A DNA stretch of 64,000 nt, taken from Lactarius indigo (Eukaryota > Basidiomycota > Agaricomycetes > Russulales > Russulaceae). A program made the translations under genes and the position numbers. The DNA lies in the NCBI GenBank assembly GCA_025766275.1, contig JAFKAC010000051.1, positions 366,183 to 430,182 on the forward strand, in the 5' to 3' direction. Position 1 is the first letter of the stretch. Every line of letters starts with the position of its first letter. Of this stretch, positions 38,238 through 50,039 are shown piece by piece. Below the pieces are notes generated by a model. That model saw only the letters and a list, made by a program, of their open reading frames with translations. It was not told the origin of the DNA and did no database searches.

Positions 38238-38824
38238 CATTAGTACTTATAATGTGCATCTGAGAATTACAAGCAATCGTAATCTGACTGAAAAAATTAT
38301 CAATGCTTCTGAATAGACGATCCGGATATCATAAGGAGTAAAGGCATCAGCATCCGGACCACGCTGATTATGACCAGCCAACAAGTAAATGTTATCTAAT
38401 TACAAACGATAATATACCATTAAATCATATTAAAATCCGAATAAGGAATTTCAGTCTTGGTAAGCACTCAAAATTTTTCCTTTATTTTGCTGATGAAGTG
38501 GTCACCGCGGGACAAATGGGATCTCAGACTGTCGCTGTCGTCGTTACTTGTATCCTAAATTCTTGCTCTGCGCGTGCGCATACCATTGTGCGATCAAAAA
38601 TAACTATATGCTAGCGAGATAGTACTCGGACTTGGACAGGCTCTTGTGAAACGTACTCGTGATGGATCTGCTCTACGATATGAACGGGTAGAAATGCCGC
38701 ATTATTTCATATATGTTTTCGGATAGTAGGTAGCTCCAATGTAGCGGACATCCCTCACGTTACCCCTACCCGACCTGACCATTCACGAAAATACTGTCCA
38801 TGTCCCTACCCTCCCAGCCGTCTC
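38238..38824. other. A+T-rich flank right of Cop1
   Basis: Begins with the right CATTA duplication. The first 250 bp are notably A+T rich compared with the surroundings. No gene, RNA or element was recognised. Before Cop1 inserted it continued from 15364. Confidence 0.5.
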
Positions 38825-40900
38825 GTGTGTTCTACCAGCGGCCCAACACGCGTTACACCAACTATTGTCGGGAGAGCGAGGCAGCTCTGCATAGAGCATA
38901 CCGGAGGCGAGATGCGTGCTGCTAGAATGTGCGTGAGTGAGGAAGTGCGACCCTGGAACCACTGGAAATGCCGCTCGTCTGGCCAGCGCTCAGTGTTCGT
39001 TGTTCATATGTTTTTTCCGCGCATTCGGGGCATTAGCCCTTCCTCTCCAATCTTGATTTCTTCTGCGCTATCCTCGCGAACTCGATCGACGCACCAGATG
39101 CAGAGTTACTATCCAATGATGAGGGCGACAGACATTTCGGCGCCAAAGTCAGAAAATGTTGAAACGTTTGACTCTGCCCGCTGTCGCCTTCACACAGATG
39201 GGATGTAAATCGTGGGACGGATTGCTGATTCGCAGTGGAGGAAATGTCAATATCAACCATCCAGTGGAATCGAGACTATGGCCGAGATCGATGCGGCCAA
39301 GGCATCCTTGAATTCCAGGCTACGGTGTCGATGGTGAGGTGTAGGGGAAACCGGAGCCGTGTAGAGGTGGAGCGAACCCTACTGGACAGGCGATAAGGAC
39401 GGTTGCGGAGACAAGTGGTCGCTGTATGCATGGATGTGGGCGAACGGGGGAGTAGAGATACCATCTGATATTTGGGTGCTTTTCCGTTGGTGAGTGAGAG
39501 AAACAGAATAGGAGAGATAGCACACACCTCAACGGACTGAGCACTTTCTGACTCCGGTGATGAACGTTTCGCTCCATGCACAGCCCAACTTTCAGTTTGA
39601 AGAAGGGCGATGTAGGAGAGATGGGAGGTGGCCTAGTCCTATGTATGCGGGGTCCAGATTGCCGGAGTAGAGATAGCATAATGGGGTGATAGTCGGGGTA
39701 GTTCGACCAGATTTCTTGGGTCGACTTGGCATGACACTTGTTGAGCGAGAAGACGACGAGAAGTGAGCCGGGGATGTCGGTTTGGCTGACAAACAGTACC
39801 AATCACCGGACGTCCGCGTTCCGTGAGTTCCGTTCCACATGAGTTCGCCATTTCATATAAATTCTTTTCTCACCACGCGGTACTTTCAACTTCATCCCGA
39901 CGGAACATAAGTAGTAGATGCCGCTTTTGAATAACCCCTCACGACAATTCCATTGAGTCATTGATCGACATTCCGCTCCTCTGCTTCCTGCAGCTTCCTG
40001 CGTTACAGTACAACATGCGTACCGAGTAACTACGGCCCGTAGAACCACACACTCCACGGCTAGATGTGGCCGCAATGGCATTTGATAGCACCCGAAACGT
40101 TTTGGGGATAGTTGAATAACTCAACGGGGGTCATGCTGATCTGCGATAAGATAACGATAACTTAATTGGAACGCACCAAACTCGACTCCGTTCGTGTCCG
40201 CGACCCTTTCTGCAAGACCAACTAGAAGTGCTAAAGAGAACTCGCCCCATACCGTACAGCAATCGACGGGTCTCGAATTTGCTACAGCTGCAGTCAGTCA
40301 ACGTGGCTGCCAGAGGTGGAGTGGAGGGGGGTGTCAAAACTGCCGTGTAACCTCGGCCCATTCTACTTTTGCACGGACGAAACTCCTACAAGTTCGAGAA
40401 CTCCTGAGGTACCGCGTCACGCACTACTCGGAGAGAGCCACGGGAAACTTGAAGCACCATGATCTTGTACGTTCGCCAATACGTGCTACGTGCGCTGTTC
40501 TACCTTGATAGTAGCCTGTCTGGTTAGTGCGCCCCAGAAATCCGCTATGAGTAGCGCAGATTGGGAGTGAAGTGCAGAATTACTTGACGTGGATGCAGCG
40601 CTGGCGGTAGCTACTAGCGCAAAAGCCAGTCGGGAGATAAGGTGTGGGAAAGAAGGAGGGTAGATGGTCGTCGTGTGACAGGATGTCTATAAGTTAGTGA
40701 GTGTGCATAGGGACTCTGGAACGGAACTTGAAGGACAAGCGAGCGCAACTTGTGCCAAGGGAAAGGGCCAAGGTCGACACTTGTCTGCTAATCCTATCAG
40801 TCATGTCTACAGACGCAGGCAAACGCAGCGGCCACGCTCTGGTCATTGATCGAAACAAACGAACAGAACGAGGGTTGACGATGTTGACAGGTGGAAGCCC
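38825..40900. repeat. Spacer module copy I
   Basis: First of five diverged copies of a roughly 1.7-2 kb non-coding module (I here; II about 47550-49255; III 50040-52000; IV 58270-59890; V 60880-62790). Landmarks are a GAGAATATGCGTGAG-type stretch, a conserved GATA cluster (40145-40160 here), and a TTCTACCTTGATAGTA stretch. Scattered frames in it are not conserved between copies. Copies I, III and V each lie upstream of an NLR gene and are closer to each other than to II and IV. Confidence 0.6.
40145..40160 (+). promoter_or_regulatory. Clustered GATA motifs upstream of NLR-1
   Basis: GATAAGATAACGATAA, a run of three GATA motifs 1458 bp before the NLR-1 start. GATAAGATAA is kept in all five spacer modules (also 48624, 51371, 59376, 62240). 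Fungal GATA factors bind HGATAR, so it may be an enhancer, but this is inference from motif conservation only. Confidence 0.35.
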
Positions 40901-41555
40901 TTGAAGAAGATACTCGTGAACAAACGTTGAAGGCCACCCCGGTACGCACGTAAAAGCGACATCCCCGTCGTCATCCTCGCTCATGCTAGCCCTCCTGCGC
41001 TTTGCCACTGCCTTGGTGCGCGGTGCGTCATAACTCCTAGTGAGTGTATCGCCTCTAGTAGGCCGCAAGACTCTTCTTACATACCATTAATTGCCACCAA
41101 TAACCATATTCTGACCGAAGTATCGGTGCCTGGCATCGGTGAGGGCGGTTGGAGAATGGGGGGCCTAGCGTCCTACAAGGGCTGGACGAACACTTTCACG
41201 GGATTGGATAGATGGGAAGCGTACAGCGTAGATGCATGTGGGAGAAGATCGTATTTTCCAGTTGGATGTCGTCTCCATTTGTGAGAGGGGGCGAACGGGA
41301 GCGAACGGGGGATAGAAAGAGCGCACATTGAGGACTGAGAAGGAGTTGCGTATCGCTTGTAAGTTACGATCCGGTCACGTTTGAACCGGTCCGGATATGC
41401 TCCTATGAGCGCTTGTCTCAATCACTGGCAGTCAACGCTATCAAATCAGTCATGTGTGTTGGGCGCCGCAGGGCTGTGCTTTGGGCTGTGCGCGCTACTT
41501 GCATACACGAGACAGGGTAAACGTTCCCACCTTGAGAAACCCGGTCCTCGTCTCT

Positions 41556-41578
41556 CATTTTCGACATACACTCTTATC
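41556..41578 (+). promoter_or_regulatory. Conserved promoter-proximal motif of NLR-1
   Basis: A 23-bp motif beginning CATTTTCGAC and ending CTCTTATC stands 25 nt before the start codon. It recurs with the same 25-nt spacing before NLR-2 (52762-52784) and NLR-3 (63500-63522). It may mark the core promoter or transcription start. Confidence 0.45.
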
Positions 41579-42409
41579 TAGCTCAAAGTCTCAATAAACA
41601 CCATGTCAACCAGTCTTCAGCCGTCCTCCTCAACTCCAAACTTTCATCCGATCTTTGAGAAGGCCCTCAAAGAGTATAAGAAGAAGACTGGAAAAGAAAT
41701 TTCGACCCACCCGCTCGCGGAGGAGATAAATGGTTGTAGTTCTATCGAAGCTATCCTCACCGTACTTCAAGGGAAAGCCAACGAACTCAATCAATCTCAG
41801 ACCAGCGACGAGCGACTCACAAAGTGGCTTACGCCTACTGTGAATGTCCTCGATGCTCTCTCTTCCACCCTTGGCGAAGGCGTTGGCACCGTAAGTCCCA
41901 GCGTGTCACCTGCTTATCGCTTGTGTCCTAACGTCAATTTCAGGTATTTCCCCCAACCAAAATAATATTTTCCGCGATGAGTATCCTCCTCGTAGTGAGT
42001 TGACTCTCCGCGTACGCTTTAATAACCCGTGATAACCCCTCATTTCCCACAGGCAGCAAAGGGTACCGCAGCGAGCCGCGATGTGCTAATCGAGCTCTTC
42101 GAGAGAATTGAAAACTTCTTTGTACGCCTCCAGACCCACACCGAAGTCCCGCCAACTACAGAGATGACGAATGTGATGGGAAAAGTTATGGCTGAAGTGC
42201 TTTCTATGCTTGCGGTCGCAACAAAGGTGATGAATCAAAGCCGAAAGAGTTAGTCCATCTCCTCCGCTGAGTTTCTCCCTGCTGAAATTCGACCAGAAAT
42301 ATTTCTTAAGAGGCTTGTGGGAAGGAACGATATTGAGGACGCGTTATTGAGGTTGGATAAATTGGAACAAGGGGAGCTCCGTATAGTATCCACGCAAGTG
42401 TTAAGGGCC

Positions 42410-42575
42410 ACGAGTGATCTGAAGGACACTACAAGCGATATCAAGGACGTTACAAGCGGTATCAAGGTCACCACAAGTGATATCAAGGACATCACAAGCG
42501 ATATCAAGGATGTCACAAGCGATATCAAGGACGTCACAAGTGATATCAAAGACGATACCGGCGGGCTCAAGGACG
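42410..42575 (+). repeat. 21-bp minisatellite (heptad linker) in NLR-1
   Basis: Eight tandem 21-bp units encode heptads of the type TSDIKDV between the Goodbye and NACHT domains. The regular spacing of Ile/Leu and Val suggests a coiled coil or helical spacer. NLR-2 has four units, and the 84-bp difference is exactly four units. Confidence 0.88.
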
Positions 42576-45500
42576 GTGCGTAGTTCTTCGTCTCATAAAA
42601 CAATTCATACCAAACCTCTTCGAATTAGACGCGAAAGAGGCAAAAGTGATGCTAAAGCAGATTCTCGGCGATGTTAGCCCCCACCAATGTTCGTATCGTC
42701 ATGACCTCACCGCGAACGCTCATAAAAGCTCACACACAATACCAGGGGAGCGATTCCGAGGGTGGCTTGCTCCGCCTGATCCATCGACAAACCACGCCAA
42801 CGCGTTCAGCACCCAGCACGAGAGAACCGCAGCCTGGGTTTTCAACGAAGATATATTTGAGGAGTGGGAGTCGTCCCAGTCTGGATCCTTGTTGTGGATT
42901 CATGGCAAAGGTACGGATGTCCTCACACCTGCTGGGTTCACATCTCACTGACTACTCTTACTTTTGTAGCGGGTTCGGGGAAGAGCATCCTCTGGTTTGC
43001 CGTTCTGTTTTCTCTCCGTTTACAGATGTTTATGTCCTCGGTCAGCTCTGCGATTATCCAGCATCTCATCACTCTCCGCGATGCTGGGTTGGCCTCCATT
43101 GCCTATTTCTATTTTGATTTTAGAGACGACAATAAGAAGCATCGCCGCGGGCTCCTTTCTTCACTTCTGTTACAGCTTTCTTCCCGGTCCACGGATTGTC
43201 TCAATATACTCTCCCACGTCTATTCGACCTATGACGCTGGCAAGGAACAGCCCAGTGAACGCGCTTTGGTGCAATGCCTCAAAGACATGCTCCTGGCGCT
43301 GTCACTCTCTCAACTCCCCACTTGCATCGTCTTGGATGCCCTTGATGAATGTCCCAACACCTACGGGATACCAACTCCGCGAGGACATGTCCTCGAACTT
43401 GTAAAAGATATTGTTGACCTCCGCCTTCCGAATCTACACATGTGCATTACCAGTCGCTTGGAGAATGATATCCGGACCGCTCTCGAGCCTTTGGCATCGG
43501 GCGACTTCTCCCTTCATGATCAACCTGGACAGAAGAATGATATCAGCAAATATATCAGCGCTGTTGTTCAATCTGATCCCCAAATGAAAAGCTGGCGGGA
43601 AGACGACAGAAGTCTAGTCATCGAGACACTCTCGGAGAAAGCCGATGGCATGTAAGGCGATACTTCATTCCGATCCATACTTCCCTGATTTGATCGTACA
43701 GGTTCCGATGGGTCTTTTGTCAGCTGGAGATGTTGAGGCATTGCCTCGCTCCCAGTCTCCGGCGTCAACTTGATGAACTACCGAAAAGCCTGGACGAGAC
43801 GTATGAGCGGGTCTTGAAGGAGATCGAGTCAACCAACCAAGGCCGATACGCGCGTCGCCTGTTGCAGTGTCTTTCCGTGGCTTGTCGGCCGCTTCTTGTC
43901 GAGGAGTTTGCAGAGGTACTCGCGTTTGACCTTGACACAACTGAGGGAGAGATCCCGACGCTTCATGCGGAATGGCGGTGGGAAGATCAAGAGCGAGCAG
44001 TTTTGTCTGCTTGTTCGAGCTTGGTTTCAATCGTCGACGATGAAGATTGCCGGGTTGTCCAATTTTCACATTTTTCGGTGAAAGAATACCTCACGTCAAG
44101 TCGTCTTGTCGCCGCGAGCGGAGATATATCACGGTACCACATCCTTCCCGAACCTGCGCACTTGGTACTTGCGCGTGCCTGCCTTGGGGTTCTACTCAAC
44201 TTGGATAATCGCGTTGACAAAGAGGGCGGCGGCAACGACAACGACAACGACAACCCTTTGCTTGAATATGCTGCCGAACATTGGGCATCCCACGCTCAGG
44301 TCAAGAGCGTGTCATCACATCTGAAGGATGCGATGGAGGCTCTCTTTGACTTGGACAAGCCATACTTCTTGGAGTGGGTACGAATACACGACATAGACCC
44401 TCATATATTTGAGTACTGGAAAGAACGCCATCCCCAACCCCTGTACTATGCCGCTCTTTGCGGATTCTATGACCTCGTTCGGCTCCTCGTCCTTAAATAC
44501 CCGGAGCAAATAAATTACCGTGATGGCAACCTCGAGTTTCCACTAGTCGCGGCCCTATCCAGAAAACACTTTCAGGTCGCCGAGCTCCTTGTTGAGCACG
44601 GCGCGCATATCAATGTTCGCGGACACCCTCCACTTTTCCACACAATCCGATTTTTAGGAGATGCTCGTGTCGACTCCGTGCAGTTCCTGCTTAGACGTGG
44701 CGCAGATGTGAACGCCACGGAGGAGCATTTTTGGACCCCACTGCATATAGCAGCAGAAATGGGAAATCTCAAGGTAGCTCAGATGTTACTCGAACACGGC
44801 GCACAAGTCGATTGTCGGAACGACAAGGGGCAAACTCCATTACACTTAGTGTCGAACAGGAAGTCTGGCGAAGATGAAGGCGACCGTGAACGTGAACGTG
44901 CTATTCTTGCGCGAATATTGGTGGAGCGCGGTGCGGACGTGATGGCACAAGATGAGGACAAGGCAACCCCGTTACATTTCGCATCATGTTTCGCGCGGGC
45001 CGAGATTACCCGGCTGCTGCTCGACCACGACGCAAATGCCCAGGCAGAGAATATCCAAGGCCGGAACCCACTGCACGAGGTGTCACGAGGCATCCGCCAA
45101 TATAAAATGTATCCTTACCTCGAACTTCGTTTCAGAGACCCAGCATATCACCGCAAAATAGCTCCCGATGTCGCACTGCTTCTACTAGAACGCGGCATAG
45201 ACATGAATGCACTAGATAAGGACCACGCAACCCCGTTACATTTTGCATCCTCCCATGGGATGCTCGAGGTCACACGACTACTGCTCGATCATGGTGCGAA
45301 GGCCGATGCGGAGAATGTTTGGGGCCAGACCCCTCTTCACCTAGTATCGCGGGACGAAGAGCTCACTACTAACGAAAACCCCGATGTCGCACGGCTATTA
45401 CTGAAGGTCGGAATGGATGTTAACGCGCGAGATAAGGACCAGGCAACCCCTTTACATTTTGCGTGTTTCCGTGGGCACGTTGAGACGGCACTGGTGTTGC

Positions 45501-45956
45501 TTGACCACGGAGCCGAAGTCAACGCACAGAACGCCGGTGGTCAGACCCCATTACACCATGCTATAAACGATCGCATATACGATGATGCTCGTGTTGCACG
45601 GCTACTGGTGGAGAGGGGCGCGGATGTGAATGCACGAGACAAGGACCAAGAAACCCCGTTACATTTGGCGTCTTACCACTGCTCGACGGAGACCGTGCTG
45701 GTGCTGCTCGATCATGGTGCAGAAACTGACGTGCAGGATGCAGATGGCCAGACCCCATTACACCAAGTAGCACAAAATCCACTTTATGACATACGCCGTC
45801 ATGAGCTTGCGCAGCTATTGTTAGAGTGCGGCATGGACGTAAATGCCCGAGACAAGACCCAGGCAACCCCGTTACATTTTGCATCCTACCATGGGCATGT
45901 CGATGTCGCAAAGGTGCTGCTCGACCACGGGGCAAGTGCTGATGCGGAGGACATCC

Positions 45957-46340
45957 TGTTGGAATTCGGTGAGTTCACGCACGAGTTGTCTCGGCGTGGG
46001 ATACTGCCCGCATCGGCGTCGGGCATCACCTGCACCTCATGTGCGGGTGTTTGCATATGTGATCGTGTAGTCCGTAGTGATTGTGATCAGGGACAATCCC
46101 TCGATCTTCTACTTAGTTGAGACGTTGTTCGTGTTCGTTTCTAACAGAGGGCGGATGCCTGTCTTTATTATTTCACGTGTATGTCGACACATTAGTATAC
46201 TACAGTACTTACGATGTATTTAAGAACGCCTCATGCGCTCCTGGCACTCCAGTCGTTAACTTGGTGTGCCAGGCGAGTAGTCTTTACTTTCTTCCGAATA
46301 TAGTCGTTAACTTGGTGTGCCAGCCCGCTGCGTTTCATCA
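45957..46340 (+). mobile_element. Solo LTR inside NLR-1
   Basis: A 384-bp insert absent from NLR-2 that starts TGTTGGAATTC and ends TTTCATCA, with the perfect 5-bp duplication CATCC (45952-45956 and 46341-46345). A 22-bp direct repeat occurs near its end (46251-46272 and 46302-46323). The TGTTGGAA start is typical of Copia LTRs; the strand and family are not certain. It does not match the other LTRs of the window. Confidence 0.88.
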
Positions 46341-47549
46341 CATCCAGGGCCAGATTCCATTACACCGAGTATCACAGAGCCTACGCCATTCGCGATATGG
46401 TCCCCATGATGTGCGGCTATAGTTGGAGCACGGTGTGGACGTAAATGCACAAGACAAAGAACAGGCAACCCCATTACATTTAGCATCCTACTATGGGAAT
46501 ACCTTCGTCGCAGAGGAGTTGCTTGACCAGGGGGCACGGGTTAACGCGGAAGACATCCGAGGCCAGACCCCACTACACCAGGTGGTACTAGGGAATAATG
46601 ACTACCACAGGTTCACGGAGGCGGAGTCGTGGCCGCGAAAAATCTATCCAGACGAAGCTGCTCGTCTCGCAAGACAATTACTGGAGCGCGGTGCGGATGT
46701 AAATGCACAAAACGAAGACCACGAAACCCCATTACACCTTGCGTCACGCCTTCGATTGCTCGAGATGGCGCGAATACTTCTCAAGCACGGTGCCGATGTG
46801 AATGTGAAGAACTTGGAGGGAAAGTCGGCTTTGCAGGTTGCTTCCGGGAGAAAGAGGAAGGCAATGAAACGATTGCTGTCGGAATACGCCGCCAACCAAG
46901 CATGATATGTAGTCGTGATGGGCCTGCTTTATGATACAGTATAGAAACGTTGCATTGTTTGACAAATTCATTCGGATACACGGTTTGTAGGTAGTAGCCG
47001 TATATGGAGCGTATTGAAGATCCCGCGCGTCACCTCTGCCCACCTGACCATTCACGAAACCGTTATCCTCGCCCCTACCCTCGCTCATGACAACCGACCA
47101 GCCCAACACGGGAAAGCATCAGTGCACCGCATGTCATACAATTTAATGAGGCCGCCGACCACACACATGTAACGTCACCACGGGAGATGATACAAGCGCA
47201 GGTAGTAAACAGTCAGGGTGTCATCCGCCCCACGAGAATGGACGGGTAAAATAACGCCAGAAGGTAGAAAATACCGCACTGGGGAGATCCATGGCACGCG
47301 GGATTATGCGAACACGGAATAAAGTGAAATTTGTATGCGTTGGGTTAGTCTGGGAGGGAACGAGAAGTTGTGAGTGGTGTTAGACGGAGGATGCACATTG
47401 AGATATATTTGCCGAAACCTAGCGGGAAATTCTTGCCGGCAGATGGGAAACCCGCGTCTAGTGCTGTCTGTTGGGATAAAGGAGAGGAGGGCGAAATAGG
47501 GATTGATTGGTGAGGGAGCATAGTCCTTGGAAAGGAAGGGAGTGATGTG

Positions 47550-49255
47550 AATGGTTTCAGTACAAGGAGGAGTGCGTAGCGCTGTGCTTACACTTGAAAG
47601 TTGGCGAGTACAAACATATTTCGTCACCGACGGACATGCGAACTTGACTTTTGTCAGTGAAGACCAGCAGCGGCACGAGCCTGCACTACGTCACCCAGGG
47701 CTGCCCATTCACGGAGGTGATGCATCACATACGCCATGACATCACCGGATCACCACCAGAGCCGCCAAAGCGGAACGAACCCTGCAGGAGGGGCAGTGAT
47801 CACTTCAGGAGAAACGCGTGTTGCGAGAATATGCGAGAGAAAAGAAGTGCGACATAGGAAGCGCAGGGTAACCGATGTATTGTGGAGACGATTCCGATAT
47901 CGGCCGTTGACTGAGTCAGAGATGCGGACCAATGTCTGTGCCCTTGAATTTCCCAGCTTCGGTGCTGATGATGGGACGTTGAGAACCAGATGCCCTGCAG
48001 AGACGAACCCTAATACCAGGCGGGTGATAAGGACGGTAGAGGAGGTGACTGTTTGTTGCGTGAATGTGCGCAAGTAGGTGTAGGGAGGACTATTTGGATG
48101 CCTTTCAATTTCTGCGTGAGAGAACCGGAACGGGAAATGTAACGCACCCTTCAAGGGACCTCGAGCAAAAAAAAAAACTCGTAGTCGATCGCTCAAAGGG
48201 AGCTCTGCCCCTGACGCGTCGATGCCGGATCGGAGAAAGGTGAGAAGGATTCGAATCGGGAATGACACTTGTCGAACGAGAAGACAGCGTTGCGTAGTCA
48301 GTTTAGCCGGCAAGTACCGGTCGTTCCCATGTGAGTCTGCCATTTCACAGTACTGTATTCACTCTGGCGCCACATTTCCCGCCCGCGAGAAGACAGGCAG
48401 ATTCCGCATTCGAAAGAGCCTAGCTCGACATTCTCGTTCGCATTCAGTCATTGACTGACATTCCACTTTGGTCCCTACATCACAACGTGCGCGCCGAGTA
48501 GCTAGTAACTACTGATGTAGAACCGCATGTATCGCAGCTAGAAGTGACCGCAATAGCACCAATAGCACGTAAACCGCCTCAGGGACTGTCGAAGAACTCA
48601 ACGGGGGTCGTATTGATCTGCGAGATAAGATAACGATAAGGGATGCACTCAACTTGGCTCCATTCGTGCCCGCGACCCATTTCCCTCCTTCCACAAGACT
48701 GACTCGCACCAGCAAGTCAAGAGAACCCGCTCCGTACCGAAAAGCTATCATTGAAAACGGGACCAGTCTCAAGTTTGCTATAGCCGCGGTCGCCGCGGTG
48801 GAGAGAAGTTGTGCCGTGTCAAGAGTGCCACGTAACTTTCGAGCCCTTTTACTTTTGCGTGAACTAAACTCCTACACAAACGCAAGAGCATGGTATGAGG
48901 TATTGAACCTCGGGAGACCTGAAGACCCATAATCATGTACGGTCGATCGTACGCGCAAGGCGTGCTGTTCTACCTTGGTGGTACCCTGCGTGGTCAACGC
49001 AGCCCAGAAACCTGCCATGAGTAACGCAGATCGAGAGTGGAGAGCGGAATCGCTTGACGCGAAGGCAAAGGCGGTGCAGTGGTAGCCACTAGCGCATAAG
49101 CCAGTCCGAAGAAAAGATGTGAGGGTAGATTATCATTGTGCAGTGTTTTCGTTTATAAGTCAGTAAAAGCATAGATATTCTGGCACCGAACCTGAATGCC
49201 TGAAGCTTGAAGGGCAAGTAATTGCAACTTTTCAAGGGAATGGACCCCAGGTCCA
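47550..49255. repeat. Spacer module copy II
   Basis: Diverged copy of the spacer module, closest to copy IV (58270-59890). Includes GATAAGATAACGATAAG at 48624-48640. Confidence 0.55.
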
Positions 49256-50039
49256 TATTACTCACACGGCGTCCTGAGTCCAACCAGTGAAGCGTCACAG
49301 ACGCAGGCCCATGTAGCAACCATGCTCCAGTTATCGTTCGAGATAAACAGACGGGATTAGGGTCGACACTGGCATGTTGACACACTTTAGTAGCGTCTAA
49401 GCCTGTCGCACGAAAAGGTGTTCTGCCAAGCAACCAGGGTACATCGTCGTCGTGGCTCTGCACTACAATACATGAGAGTAGAAGTGGGTTTGTCGTATTT
49501 TCTTGATACGTGGATAGTATATACTATAGTAGACATCTGTGAAGCGTAAATGGCTATCACACGCCAGCCCTGTGATAAAACACATGCCCGACGCCGAGAT
49601 AACTCGCACGCGGACGCTCAACACTTTAACACCCTACCCCGTCAACCCACGAATACATTATCCCTGCCCCTACCTGCTCCCGTGACGCCTCCCGCGCTCG
49701 TCAGAGCCTCGGCTTAGGCCAGGATCGAGCATGCGGCTTCTTTCGCATTGCCGCCGGCACCAGGCGGCCTTACAGGAGAGGATGCAAGCCGCCAGTAAAT
49801 AGTCGGGATGCCAAACGCCTCGTAGGCACAGGACAAACAATGCCAGAGGCGGATGAGCACTGCAGCAGAGATGTATGCAGCGCAGAATCGTGAGCGAGAT
49901 GGGAGCTGCGATTTGAATGCAGAGGCCGTCCATGATGAGGAGGGGTAGGCGACAGGAGCACGGCGCGGCGTATAGTGTGCTTGTTTGGGAAGGACAAGTG
50001 AGAGGAGTTGGCGAGGAAATAAACTCCTTGGATAAAGGT

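Larger units (their letters stand above)
41603..46905 (+). pseudogene. NLR-1: Goodbye-NACHT-ankyrin NLR-like gene, disrupted
   Basis: A fungal STAND protein: an N-terminal Goodbye domain, a NACHT nucleotide-binding switch and an ankyrin sensor, thought to act in non-self recognition or programmed cell death. Inferred exons: 41603-41890, 41944-41994, 42053-42248, 42297-42575, 42629-42688, 42746-42910, 42970-42994, 43046-43651, 43702 onward. Goodbye motifs are FHPIFEKALKEYKKKTG and RLTKWLTPTVNVLDALSS. Walker A GKAGSGKS spans the 42910/42970 junction; Walker B is CIVLDALDECPN. The ankyrin frame is broken by a solo LTR at 45957-46340 and by TAG at 46420-46422, where NLR-2 has a Phe codon. Removing LTR and duplication restores frame up to the TAG. 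A product would stop inside the LTR (46120) and lose about five repeats. Confidence 0.85.

Noticed and set aside
39320..39802. Minus-strand frame with counterparts at 50586-51062 and 61379-61927
   Set aside because: The three versions are similar only because the DNA is duplicated; they carry frame changes and low-complexity differences, and no domain was recognised.
45561..45935. Minus-strand frames opposite the ankyrin repeats (also 44779-45093, 55906-56220, 56464-56766)
   Set aside because: Repetitive antisense shadows of the ankyrin coding sequence that recur with its period.
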